Source of the DNA: Thermoplasmatales archaeon
GTDB taxonomy: Archaea > Thermoplasmatota > Thermoplasmata > Methanomassiliicoccales > Methanomethylophilaceae
Direction: 5' to 3'
Assembly: GCA_012522645.1 (NCBI GenBank)
Contig: JAAYKC010000018.1
Span: 1-60,002 of the forward strand
Length of the DNA stretch: 60,002 nucleotides
Positions 15,973 to 24,066 of this stretch are shown here, one piece after another. The notes under the pieces were generated by a model. The model saw nothing but the letters and a program-made list of their open reading frames with translations, ran no database searches and had not been told where the DNA came from. The position numbers and the translations under genes were made by a program. The first letter of the stretch is position 1. Every line of letters starts with the position of its first letter.

Positions 15973-17262
15973 CTACCTCCTGCAGAGACGGTCCCAGGCC
16001 CATTCGGATTCCGAGAGCACATTCTCCGTGTCCATCGTGATTATTCTTCCTTCATCCAGCACAATATCGCCCTGGCACATCACGGTTCTCACGTTAAGAC
16101 TCGATGCCGAATACGCTATGTTCGATATTATGTTCTCGGGCACCAGCGGCCTGAGGTTCGGCGCTTTGCCGTCCAGGATCACGATGTCGGCGTACTTGCC
16201 CGCCTCTATGGATCCGAGGTCCTTCTCCATCCCTATCGCCTTGGCACCGCCTCTGGTCGCGAAATCGAGAAGCTGTTGGGCATTGCACACTCTCGCATCC
16301 CATCTGCTGGACTTCTGCAGCAGACCCAGTGTCTTCATCTCTGCGAACATGTCCAATGAGTTGTTCGTTGTGCTGCCGTCGGTGCCTATGCTGACATTGA
16401 CCCCGTTCTGCACCATCTCAGGTATGGGGGCCACACCGCCCGTCGCCAGCTTCATGTTCGACACGGGGCAAGTGGATATGGATGACCCTGCTTCCCCCAG
16501 CAGTCTGACCTCATTGAGTGTGAGCCACGCGGAATGGGCGCCTATCCCATTCTTGGAAAGTGCACCGATATGTGCCAGCCATTCCGCCGGCCTCATACCC
16601 GTGCTCTTCCTGTGTTGATTGACCTCTCCCCTGGTCTCTGAGAGATGGAAGTTCAGAGGGAGGTCCTTGCTCTCGGCGAATTCCTTGGCGCCCAGACATG
16701 TCTCCTCATTGCATACGTACACGCCCTGCAGACCGACCCCGGGGATCGCTTTCCTCAGACCCTTGTGAGTCTCATAGAAATGCTTGCAGTTGCTCAGGGG
16801 GTTGCCCTTCTGGGTCGTGAACTCCTCATCCAGGCAGCACCAGCACAGGATGCCCCTGATCCCTGCATCCTCAACGGCTCCGGCGATGACGTCCTGAGAG
16901 TAGTACAGATCAACGAAGGTGGTTGTTCCGCCGCGGATCATCTCCATGCAGCCCAGTCTCGCACCTATGCCTATGTCCTTGTCGGATCTCTCCGAATCTA
17001 CTTTGAATGCCCTGTCCAGGAAGTCCTGGAACGTCATGTCGTCCAGGGACCCCTTCATAACGGACATGGCCACGTGAGTGTGGGTATTTATCATCCCCGG
17101 CATCACTATATCGCCTGAGGCCTCTATCTCCCTGTCGGCGGACCCCTTGTATTTGGGCCCCACGGATTCTATCCTCTCCCCGTCTACGACGACGTCTCCG
17201 CGGATGACTTTCCTGGAGCTGTCCTGAGTGACGATCCACGCATCCCTGATAACGGTCAGCAT
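15973..17262 (-). CDS. dadD: 5-methylthioadenosine/S-adenosylhomocysteine deaminase family amidohydrolase
   Basis: A 429-residue amidohydrolase with PGMINTHTHVAMSVMKG (first metal histidines), LNFHLSETRGEV, GAHSAWL and IGTDGSTTNNSLDMF. This set is diagnostic of the MtaD/SAH deaminase group. In methanogens DadD deaminates 5'-deoxyadenosine, SAH and MTA, recycling products of radical SAM and methyltransfer chemistry. The window contains several radical SAM enzymes that would make 5'-deoxyadenosine. It is the first gene of a two-gene unit with the FmdE homologue. Confidence 0.9.
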   Translation of the reverse strand: MLTVIRDAWIVTQDSSRKVIRGDVVVDGERIESVGPKYKGSADREIEASGDIVMPGMINTHTHVAMSVMKGSLDDMTFQDFLDRAFKVDSERSDKDIGIGARLGCMEMIRGGTTTFVDLYYSQDVIAGAVEDAGIRGILCWCCLDEEFTTQKGNPLSNCKHFYETHKGLRKAIPGVGLQGVYVCNEETCLGAKEFAESKDLPLNFHLSETRGEVNQHRKSTGMRPAEWLAHIGALSKNGIGAHSAWLTLNEVRLLGEAGSSISTCPVSNMKLATGGVAPIPEMVQNGVNVSIGTDGSTTNNSLDMFAEMKTLGLLQKSSRWDARVCNAQQLLDFATRGGAKAIGMEKDLGSIEAGKYADIVILDGKAPNLRPLVPENIISNIAYSASSLNVRTVMCQGDIVLDEGRIITMDTENVLSESEWAWDRLCRR

Positions 17263-17336
17263 GCCGCCTAATCCTGTTGCGCTCTATTAACGATTTCCGC
17301 CTTAAGACTGAAATATCCTGTATGTGATGGGGGGAT

Positions 17337-18170
17337 ATGCCATCTAAGCTCATCCTTCTAGGCACAGGCGGGGGGCGGCACACCACCATGTTCCAGGCAC
17401 GCAGCACCGGAGGCTTTCTCCTGAACGCATTGGGCTCCTGGGTGCATGTCGACCCCGGCCCCGGGGCTCTGGTGAACATGATGAGGATCGGCTATAATCT
17501 GGAGAATACGGACGGTATCGTTGTCTCCCACTCCCATCCCGACCATTACTCGGATGCTGAGGTGGCGATAGAGGGGATGAGCCGCGGAGGTTGGGTCAGA
17601 AACGGTAAGCTTTACGGAACCAAGAGCGTCCTCTGCGGACATGACGGCCTGGGGCCCTGCATCTCCGGATACCATCAGCATCTTGCCGTTGAGAAGCACC
17701 TTCTGAAGGCCGGGGACAGAGTGAGCATATGCGGGATCCCTACGGAGATCACAGCCACGATCCACAGCGACCCGTGCAATGTAGGATTCAAATTCAATAC
17801 GGGGGACGGCATCGTCTCATACGTCAGCGATACATCGTACTCTGAGGAGATAGCAAAGCAGCACGAAGGGGCGCGTATCCTCCTTCTGCCTATCACCACC
17901 CCTTCCGGGAACAGGATAGAGCACCACCTGTGCACTGACGACGCTTACGATTTCATCGATATCGTGAAACCTGAGCTTGCCGTGTTCGTGCATATGGGCA
18001 TTGTGATGCTCAGGCGCGATGCCGATGCTCAGGCGGCGGATGTGGAGAAGGCGACGGGCGTCCGGACTGTGGCCGGCAAAGATCTCATGACCTTGGATCT
18101 GGACAACAGAGTGGAGATCGGCAGCGCACCCCTGTATAAGGAATCCTGGAATCCTGCCTGGAACATATGA
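17337..18170 (+). CDS. MBL-fold metal-dependent hydrolase
   Basis: A 277-residue metallo-beta-lactamase-fold protein. It begins KLILLGTGGGRHTT, has the metal site SHSHPDHYSD near residue 63, an Asp in SDTSYS and His in VHMGIVM. It resembles the RNase Z/PqqB-like branch rather than classical lactamases, but lacks enough diagnostic text to name a substrate. It has its own promoter region, divergent from dadD over 74 bases, and is followed by an independent zinc-ribbon gene. Confidence 0.8.
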   Translation: MPSKLILLGTGGGRHTTMFQARSTGGFLLNALGSWVHVDPGPGALVNMMRIGYNLENTDGIVVSHSHPDHYSDAEVAIEGMSRGGWVRNGKLYGTKSVLCGHDGLGPCISGYHQHLAVEKHLLKAGDRVSICGIPTEITATIHSDPCNVGFKFNTGDGIVSYVSDTSYSEEIAKQHEGARILLLPITTPSGNRIEHHLCTDDAYDFIDIVKPELAVFVHMGIVMLRRDADAQAADVEKATGVRTVAGKDLMTLDLDNRVEIGSAPLYKESWNPAWNI

Positions 18171-18210
18171 TCCTGCACATTTTGATATATGCTGATTCCA
18201 TCTCAGGGGT

Positions 18211-18912
18211 ATGAGGTTCTGCCGGAACTGCGGTAAGGAATTGGGCGAGGAGGATGTTATCTGCCCCCAGTGCGGTTCCGGTCAGGATGATGCACCCATA
18301 AGACCCAGGCCCCGGGACAGGACACCGTATTACGTCATCGCAGCGGTTCTGGTGCTCGTCGCCGCTGTTTTGATCGTCCCGATCTTCTTTCAGGAACAGA
18401 TCTCTGAGCAGCATTCGTACAAGATGACCTTCACAGTGGACTGGTACGCTGTTGTGGACGCCAGCGGGACCGTCGATAACGGCTACGATTCAGATGCGGA
18501 GGTCTACTTCCAAATAACCTACAACGGGAAAACAGAGTATCTTCTGGTAGATACGGACGATCCGCTTGAGTATTATTCAACCCATTCGGTCACTGTATAT
18601 ACCGATGTTTCGACGGCAATGGAGAAAAGAACCGAACCCACAGAATACAATACAACCGTTTTCTATGTCTCCGGAGGAAGGACTGCCGTGTCCATAACGG
18701 TATTCATGCGCGACTACGACGGCGGCGCGAAATTCGGCGAATCCTCTGATGATATCCTGGACATATACGATGCTAACTCTGATTACGGCAGCTCCGGCAG
18801 CCAGGGGATAATAATCAATGTCCCGGTAGGCAAGGATAAAACAGGCCAGTCCGGCGGAGACATGGACCCCCGCGGATTCTTCGGATATACTGTGTCTTTC
18901 GAGAGGATCTAG
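18211..18912 (+). CDS. Zinc-ribbon membrane-anchored protein
   Basis: A 233-residue protein. An N-terminal zinc ribbon (CRNCGK, CPQCGS) is cytoplasmic, one membrane helix follows (YYVIAAVLVLVAAVLIVPIF, residues about 44-64), and the remainder is a polar, beta-rich extracellular domain. TATA TTTGATATAT about 26 bases upstream indicates a leaderless ATG. Function unknown. The zinc ribbon-helix-exodomain plan matches the convergent transglutaminase-like neighbour, and the two genes overlap by four bases at their 3' ends. Confidence 0.7.
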   Translation: MRFCRNCGKELGEEDVICPQCGSGQDDAPIRPRPRDRTPYYVIAAVLVLVAAVLIVPIFFQEQISEQHSYKMTFTVDWYAVVDASGTVDNGYDSDAEVYFQITYNGKTEYLLVDTDDPLEYYSTHSVTVYTDVSTAMEKRTEPTEYNTTVFYVSGGRTAVSITVFMRDYDGGAKFGESSDDILDIYDANSDYGSSGSQGIIINVPVGKDKTGQSGGDMDPRGFFGYTVSFERI

Positions 18913-19868
18913 CTCACGTAAACTGTGTTGAAAACAGCAGGGAATAAGTGGAATGTGGAGAATGCGTAATTTCCAGATATATCGCCGGGAGGGGAGTCGG
19001 AGCTGGTAGTCTCCAGCATCCAATATCCCTTCGATCCGTGGTATATCTCCTTAACATAGTTCACTCCGTATTCCAGCTTATCATTGCCGGAAATGGCTGA
19101 CTTGGTTCCCGCAGGCTTCATCCCGATTATCGCCATGGCATGCCCTGGCAGAAGGGCTATCCCCGAATCGAATCCTGCCGCCGTCAGAAGTGCCGCCGTC
19201 AGAATGGATGTGTCCTCACAGTCCCCGCCCATGAAATAGAGGGTCTCCACAGGATAGTTCCAGTACTCGTCCGTCCCGTGGATGTCCGAATCGTTCAGAT
19301 ACTTCATATTGCTGTCACCGCTGCGGCCGCGGCTCTGGCAGAAGTTTATGAGGAATGTGGCGTAATTCGGATTTGTTGAATCTGCCGGGCCGTATTCCGA
19401 CGGGAACATGTCTCTGAGCTTTGCCTCGATATCAACGATCGTCCGCCCGATCACTATATACTCGCTCACCGCCCAGATCGTCTTGGAGTTGGTGTCTGTT
19501 CCGGAGGTATACGTTGTGTGAGATGAGGAACCGGCCCGATCTATGGTGCTGCTCATAGCGGCATTGAGGTCATCGGCATCGATCTCGAACTCCAGAGTGT
19601 ATGTCTTCGAGTCAACAATGAATCTCCAGCTGTTGGTCCGTACCAGGTTTTCAGTGCTGTCATCCTTGTCCTGGAACAGGAACGGGGCCAGGGACGCAAC
19701 CAACAGGACTATTACGACTGCTGCGACCGCCCTCGCATTGTTTCTTCTTCCGGTCCTGTCGGGGGCATGGGGAACTTCATCGGAATCTTGCAGATAGGCT
19801 CCGCAGCCCGTACAAAAATTCAGGGACTCGTCGTCGTATGTTCTTCCGCACCTCCCGCAACGCCGCAT
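18909..19868 (-). CDS. Zinc-ribbon membrane-anchored transglutaminase-like protein
   Basis: A 319-residue protein with a zinc ribbon (CGRCGRTY, CTGCGAYL), a membrane helix near residues 47-65 (AVAAVVIVLLVASLAPFLF) and an outside-facing transglutaminase/papain-like domain. The catalytic Cys lies in MGGDCEDTSILTAALL and the His in LLPGHAMAII. It could be a protease or crosslinker acting on surface proteins. ATG 19868 is chosen over 19886 because a TATA box (minus strand GTATATATC at 19892-19900) would start the transcript almost at it. Confidence 0.78.
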   Translation of the reverse strand: MRRCGRCGRTYDDESLNFCTGCGAYLQDSDEVPHAPDRTGRRNNARAVAAVVIVLLVASLAPFLFQDKDDSTENLVRTNSWRFIVDSKTYTLEFEIDADDLNAAMSSTIDRAGSSSHTTYTSGTDTNSKTIWAVSEYIVIGRTIVDIEAKLRDMFPSEYGPADSTNPNYATFLINFCQSRGRSGDSNMKYLNDSDIHGTDEYWNYPVETLYFMGGDCEDTSILTAALLTAAGFDSGIALLPGHAMAIIGMKPAGTKSAISGNDKLEYGVNYVKEIYHGSKGYWMLETTSSDSPPGDISGNYAFSTFHLFPAVFNTVYVS

Positions 19869-20019
19869 ATGTTCCGACTGAAACACTGTGCTGATATATA
19901 CTGTGGGACCGGCGGACGGCCCTCTTTGCAGCGAAAGTCACACACAGGAACGGTTCATGCTCCCGATGACTGCCGCATGCACCGGCATCGGATCCTTCGC
20001 GGTATCCGGGCCGTTATTG

Positions 20020-20084
20020 GCGCAGCATCCCGGGACGGTACGGCCGCACGGAGCGGCCGGCTCCCTGATCCCGGAATGCTGCGC
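20020..20084 (-). other. Large branched stem-loop after the NifX/MinD operon
   Basis: A 16-base arm (20020-20035, GCGCAGCATCCCGGGA) is matched by 20069-20084 with one C/T difference that still pairs as G-U in the minus-strand RNA. Inside lies a second hairpin, CGGCCG (20041-20046) with CGGCCG (20054-20059). It starts 23 bases after the last operon stop. It could be a terminator, an mRNA stabiliser or a small RNA. There is no poly-U after it. Confidence 0.6.
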
Positions 20085-20106
20085 ATTCTGTTGTTTCGAT
20101 TTCCGT

Positions 20107-20463
20107 TCATTCACCGCATTCATCGTGGTGTATATGATCGTTGCAGACCTCCCCGGTGGATTTCAAATTCCCTCTGAGATAGTCTTCCGCTGCAGCTCTG
20201 GCATCCCCGGATGCGCCCACTATGACCTCGATGCCGTTCTCATTGAACAGATCTATGGCTGCGGCGCCCATACCGCCGGATATTATTACGTCCGCCCCGC
20301 GCTCTTTGAGGAAGACCGGCAGGAATCCGGGGCGGTGTCCCGGGTTCTCTATGGCTTCTGAGCCCGTTATAACGTTGTTCTCGGCATCATATGCCCTGAA
20401 ATATCTGCAGTGACCGAAATGTTGGGTCACGTTCTCTCCATCACTTGCTACTATTATTCTCAT
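20107..20463 (-). CDS. NifX/NifB-type Fe-Mo cofactor-binding family protein
   Basis: A 118-residue dinitrogenase iron-molybdenum cofactor family protein (RNase H-like fold). It starts MRIIVASDGENVTQHFGHC, has IISGGMGAAAIDLF, and ends in a His/Asp/Cys-rich tail NDHIHHDECGE that could bind metal. Start ATG 20463 is preferred over the longer frame because a GGAGAG stretch precedes it. It is the last gene of the DUF134-NifX-MinD-MinD-MBL operon. Bacterial counterparts in such sets include ORP, which binds a Mo-Cu sulfide cluster. No nitrogenase genes are in the window. Confidence 0.85.
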   Translation of the reverse strand: MRIIVASDGENVTQHFGHCRYFRAYDAENNVITGSEAIENPGHRPGFLPVFLKERGADVIISGGMGAAAIDLFNENGIEVIVGASGDARAAAEDYLRGNLKSTGEVCNDHIHHDECGE

Positions 20464-20516
20464 TTTCTCTCTCCTTTCTCTCTGTAAATCATTTAATCGT
20501 GATATTCTGCCCGACA

Positions 20517-21338
20517 TCATATCTCCAATATATCTCCTGTTCTCAGAAGCTGCACGCTCTCTCCCATCATCTCCTTCATCACCTCATAGGCCGAATCATC
20601 GGTGCAGTGACAGGTACAGAACCGGGCCCCTGTATCCGAAAGGGCCTGGGACATCTCGCGTACATACTGCAGGTCCTCTCCGCTCCCGGGCCTTATCCTG
20701 AGGTGGAATCCTCCCATGACAAGATCGGGGTATCTTCCCAGGATCTCCTTGGCCTCGGCGACGATGTTGACGATCCCGCGGTGAGCGCATCCGGTGATCA
20801 ATACGGACTTCCCGCCCTCTTCGACGATCATGTGCTGCTCATGCTCGAAATCGTCCGGACGGACGTTGCCCTCTGACCCTGCGAATAAGGATCTGTTGCT
20901 CTCCGAGACAGGATATTCTGTTCCGACCTCACTGAATATCGTGATACCGTCCCCCAGTCTGACCTTCCCGGACGTCAGGACCATACGGGCATCATCCATG
21001 AGCCCCGGATCCAGACCTATATCCTCATATCTCCCGCCGGATCTCAGAGCCAGATGGCGATCGAAGGCTTTTCTGTGCACATATACCGGAGCGCTCCCGT
21101 TGACCTCCAGGAATCTCGGGATCCCCCCGCCGTGATCGTAATGCCCGTGGGATATGACGGCCATACGGACTTCTGACAGGTCCACTGCCATGATCTCCGC
21201 ATTCCCGGAGAACATATCGCTCTGCCCTGTATCGAAGAGGATGCTCCCTGCCTCTGACTCCAGATGGAGGCTCAGCCCGTGTTCGCCCCTGGGCCCGCCG
21301 GGGACCGATCTGTTATCAGTCAGAACATGTACCTTCAT
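20517..21338 (-). CDS. MBL-fold hydrolase (COG1237 type)
   Basis: A 273-residue metallo-beta-lactamase-fold protein. The metal motif is SHGHYDHGGG near residue 61, the second histidine site is ITGCAHRGIVNIV, and a GGFHLR motif follows. These mark the COG1237 group, sometimes annotated as a dihydropterin-aminobenzene phosphate synthase without firm biochemical proof for most members. The start overlaps the upstream MinD stop (TGATG). Its tight position in the NifX/MinD operon suggests a role in cluster or sulfur handling, which is inferred. Confidence 0.82.
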   Translation of the reverse strand: MKVHVLTDNRSVPGGPRGEHGLSLHLESEAGSILFDTGQSDMFSGNAEIMAVDLSEVRMAVISHGHYDHGGGIPRFLEVNGSAPVYVHRKAFDRHLALRSGGRYEDIGLDPGLMDDARMVLTSGKVRLGDGITIFSEVGTEYPVSESNRSLFAGSEGNVRPDDFEHEQHMIVEEGGKSVLITGCAHRGIVNIVAEAKEILGRYPDLVMGGFHLRIRPGSGEDLQYVREMSQALSDTGARFCTCHCTDDSAYEVMKEMMGESVQLLRTGDILEI

Positions 21339-22213
21339 CAGGCGGTCTCTCCGAAAAGCAGTTCTTCAACCCTGCCGAAGATGTCCCGGACGGCGTCACC
21401 GGCGGGACTGTCCGCATCTGCGAGAGTAAGGCCGCGGTTCACAGCCTTCACAGCCTCCGGGTCATAAGGGATCTCGCCTATGTACGGCACTTCCCTCTCT
21501 TCGCAGCGCTCCCTTATGCGTTTCGTCAGCCTGGCATTCAGATCGGCCTTGTTCACGCATACGACAGAGTGGGCCTTCAGACCTTTGGCCGTATCGAGTA
21601 TCCTCTCCATGTCACTGAGCCCGGATACGGACGGTTCCGCAACGATCAATACCATGTCGACGCCGGAAATGGACGCTATGACGGGGCACCCGATTCCCGG
21701 AGATCCGTCTATGATCGCCAGTTCCTCGCCTCCGCCCGCCTTGACCATCTGCTTCTTGACCTCGGTGACCAGCAGGCCCGACGTACCGTTGCCTACCCTC
21801 AGCTGTGCGGTCGAGAATATCCCTTTCTCCGGATCTGTGAATAATCTGATGTCTCCTGCCACTGCAGGGCGCATCTCTATGGCTCCGACAGGGCATATCA
21901 CCTCACAGAGCCCGCACCCCTCACAGACGCGTGCATCGACCGTCGTCGTTATTCCGACATTGACGGCATCGAAACGGCACATCTCCGAGCAGAGCCCGCA
22001 CATAGTGCAGGTCCCTTCGTCGATGCGGGCCTTCGGAAGGCCGAAATAGTCCTTCCTTTCCTCTGTGCCGTCGTACTTGAGTATCAGATGAAGATTCGGT
22101 GCGTCCACGTCACAATCCGCGCATGCCCTCGCTTCGAAGAGGCGGATCAGGGCACCTGCGACGGTCGTCTTGCCGGATCCGCCTTTTCCGCTCAGGATCA
22201 GGAGCTGCTTCAT
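21338..22213 (-). CDS. MinD/NBP35-type ATPase with ferredoxin insert (2)
   Basis: A 291-residue deviant Walker P-loop ATPase: GKGGSGKTTVAGAL at the N-terminus, DCDVDAPN as switch, DGSPGIGCPV as Walker B. Inserted at about residues 70-110 is a two-cluster ferredoxin (CTMCGLCSEMC and CEGCGLCEVICP). Such pairs of ferredoxin-MinD ATPases accompany NifX proteins and the ORP complex in anaerobic bacteria. Probably an Fe-S or Mo-Cu cluster carrier. It overlaps the preceding MinD gene by ATGA and the next gene by TGATG. Confidence 0.88.
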   Translation of the reverse strand: MKQLLILSGKGGSGKTTVAGALIRLFEARACADCDVDAPNLHLILKYDGTEERKDYFGLPKARIDEGTCTMCGLCSEMCRFDAVNVGITTTVDARVCEGCGLCEVICPVGAIEMRPAVAGDIRLFTDPEKGIFSTAQLRVGNGTSGLLVTEVKKQMVKAGGGEELAIIDGSPGIGCPVIASISGVDMVLIVAEPSVSGLSDMERILDTAKGLKAHSVVCVNKADLNARLTKRIRERCEEREVPYIGEIPYDPEAVKAVNRGLTLADADSPAGDAVRDIFGRVEELLFGETA

Positions 22214-23052
22214 GCCGTCATCTCCAGGATATTATCCAGGATCTTCCGGAACATCTCCCTGAATTCAGCGCTCTCCTCCGATGCTATCCTTGCCTCGGAG
22301 GTGATATCACTCAGCTCCCTGTCGAACGGAATCCTGCCCAGTACCGGGATGTTCCTCTCGGAGCAATACTCCTCCGAGGGATTCGCCTCGCCTTCGATGT
22401 CCTTGTTGAGTATCACCCCGAAGGGTTTGTTGAATGCACGGGATAATTCCACCACAACGTCCAGATTATGCGCCCCGAATATCGTAGGCTCGGTGACCAG
22501 CACGCAGAAATCTGCGTCCTTTATGCTTTCCATGACCGAGCATGAACTGCCGGGGGGGCAGTCTATGAATGTGAGGTCCTCTTCCGACACAGAAGGATTC
22601 TGAAGGAGCCTGGCTATTATAGGCAGACCTGCCACCTCTCCCACGTCCATAACCCCTGTGCGGACGTGCACATCCCCGGAGATTCCTGATTCCACGCGCC
22701 CGATCGCCCTTGGGTGCTCCGTGATTGCCTCCTGCGGGCAGATCACGGCGCATCCCCCGCATGAGTGGCACATCTCGTTGAACACCTTCACGCGGTCCAG
22801 GGTGTACACCATTGCGTTGAACCTGCAGAACTCTATGCATTCTCTGCATCCGTCGCATTTGTCCGGGTCGGAACGGGGCACGAGAACGGATACCTCCTCG
22901 GACACCACTTCCTTCGGTTTGAGATAAAGATGGCCGTTCGGCTCTTCCACGTCGCAGTCCACATATGCAGAGGTTCCTGCGACCTTCGCGAGATTCACCG
23001 ACACCATAGTCTTGCCGGTGCCTCCCTTGCCGCTTAGCACCGCGATATTCAT
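22210..23052 (-). CDS. MinD/NBP35-type ATPase with ferredoxin insert (1)
   Basis: A 280-residue paralogue of the next gene, with GKGGTGKTMVSVNLAKV, DCDVEEPNGH and DCPPGSSCSV. The ferredoxin insert reads CDGCRECIEFCRFN and CHSCGGCAVICP, enough for two [4Fe-4S] clusters. ATP-driven cluster binding and transfer is the family role. Both ATPases probably act together as a heterodimer, since they are translationally coupled by a four-base overlap. The upstream NifX stop overlaps this start by one base. Confidence 0.88.
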   Translation of the reverse strand: MNIAVLSGKGGTGKTMVSVNLAKVAGTSAYVDCDVEEPNGHLYLKPKEVVSEEVSVLVPRSDPDKCDGCRECIEFCRFNAMVYTLDRVKVFNEMCHSCGGCAVICPQEAITEHPRAIGRVESGISGDVHVRTGVMDVGEVAGLPIIARLLQNPSVSEEDLTFIDCPPGSSCSVMESIKDADFCVLVTEPTIFGAHNLDVVVELSRAFNKPFGVILNKDIEGEANPSEEYCSERNIPVLGRIPFDRELSDITSEARIASEESAEFREMFRKILDNILEMTA

Positions 23053-23417
23053 CAGTTGGCCCCGCCGTGATGCCCTTCATGGATTGTCTCCAGTTCATTC
23101 ATGCCCCCTCCCAGGTATGTATCTATGTTCGTCTTCGCCTTCCCGGGGGCAGCTGCCATTATCTTGATGTTCCCCCCGTTGAGCACTTCATAAGCACGGT
23201 CACCGCACCGTATGGTCAGTAGGACCTTTGCTCCCGTGTCTATTATTATCTGAGCGGCCTTGACCCCTGCGCCCGATGGGCTGTCCATGGCCGGATTAGA
23301 TATGAAATCCGAAGCTTTCGCATCCGTATCATAGATCATGAAATACGGTGCTCTGCTGAGCGATTGGGCTATATCCGGATCTTCCGCCTTGCTGTTGACT
23401 GGCATTATTATTTTCAT
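23052..23417 (-). CDS. NifX/NifB-type Fe-Mo cofactor-binding family protein
   Basis: A 121-residue member of the dinitrogenase iron-molybdenum cofactor family: MKIIMPVNSKAEDPDIAQSL, SRAPYFMIYD, GAGVKAAQIIIDTGAKVLLT and GGNIKIMAAAPGKAKTNID. It ends with a His/Gly tail. It resembles the ORP-like subgroup as much as NifX. One base separates it from the DUF134 gene upstream. With the second NifX homologue at the operon end, it frames the two ATPases and the MBL hydrolase. Confidence 0.85.
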   Translation of the reverse strand: MKIIMPVNSKAEDPDIAQSLSRAPYFMIYDTDAKASDFISNPAMDSPSGAGVKAAQIIIDTGAKVLLTIRCGDRAYEVLNGGNIKIMAAAPGKAKTNIDTYLGGGMNELETIHEGHHGGAN

Positions 23418-23418
23418 T

Positions 23419-23799
23419 TCATTCCTCCTGTCTCTCTGATGCGCTTATCGCATCCATACCCCGAATGCGCCTGCAGGTCTTCCGTCTGTGGCAGTCCCCG
23501 CTGTACTCGCATACCCTGTAGTTGCCTCCTCCGATCACCAGAGGTATCCCCTCTACGAGGGATCTCGCCATCTTCCGTCTGGCTTTGCTGTAGATGTCCT
23601 GCACGGTCGTACGGGCAACGCCCATGCGGTCCGCGCATTCATCCTGCTTCATGCCCATGTGATCTATGAGGCGTATCGTCTCATATTCCTCAACGTCCAT
23701 GCAGATTATCTCCTCCGAACTGAAATTCTCATTCAGCGGACCGTACTCCCTTCTGTTTGGGAGCCGGCAGACATTTCTCCGTTTCTTTGGACGCGGCAT
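23419..23799 (-). CDS. DUF134 family DNA-binding protein
   Basis: A 126-residue DUF134 protein: basic N-terminus MPRPKKRRNVCRLP, then ICMDVEEYETIRLIDHMGMK and a sigma-like helix-turn-helix QDECADRMGVARTTVQDIYSKARRK (residues about 52-76). The C-terminus has cysteines (CEYSGDC, KTCR) that may sense iron or redox state. It heads the NifX/MinD operon and is the natural candidate for its regulator. The ribosome binding site AGGAG lies about ten bases before ATG. A perfect palindrome sits upstream. Confidence 0.88.
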   Translation of the reverse strand: MPRPKKRRNVCRLPNRREYGPLNENFSSEEIICMDVEEYETIRLIDHMGMKQDECADRMGVARTTVQDIYSKARRKMARSLVEGIPLVIGGGNYRVCEYSGDCHRRKTCRRIRGMDAISASERQEE

Positions 23800-23866
23800 G
23801 ATCGGTTTCTCCTATATGGCACTTGAATCCCGTGAGGGTAATGTGTGCCCGGGGTATTTTAGTTTC

Positions 23867-23878
23867 TGACATATGTCA
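23867..23878 (-). promoter_or_regulatory. Palindromic operator of the DUF134-NifX operon
   Basis: TGACATATGTCA is a perfect 12-base palindrome about 70 bases upstream of the DUF134 start and just upstream of an A/T-rich TATA-like segment (minus strand ACTAAAATACC, near 23852-23862). The position is right for a regulator binding site, possibly of DUF134 itself. The link is inferred. Confidence 0.45.
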
Positions 23879-24066
23879 ATAACTATTCATGTAATAAAAA
23901 GGTTCTGGTGCGGGAACGGACGGAAGAGATGCCGTCGTTATGATATTTTCATCCGAAGGACGCGGTATCCTCCTCTCACTGCCCGTACGGTACGGCATAT
24001 GCCTCCGTCAGGACATCATGGGCATAAATAGCAAAGGATTAATCGACGGAACCCTTGAGTCTGACC

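Noticed and set aside
19938..20123. A 61-codon minus-strand frame with several cysteines after the NifX gene
   Set aside because: It runs through the large stem-loop, lacks a ribosome binding site, and has no family resemblance. A small protein cannot be fully excluded.
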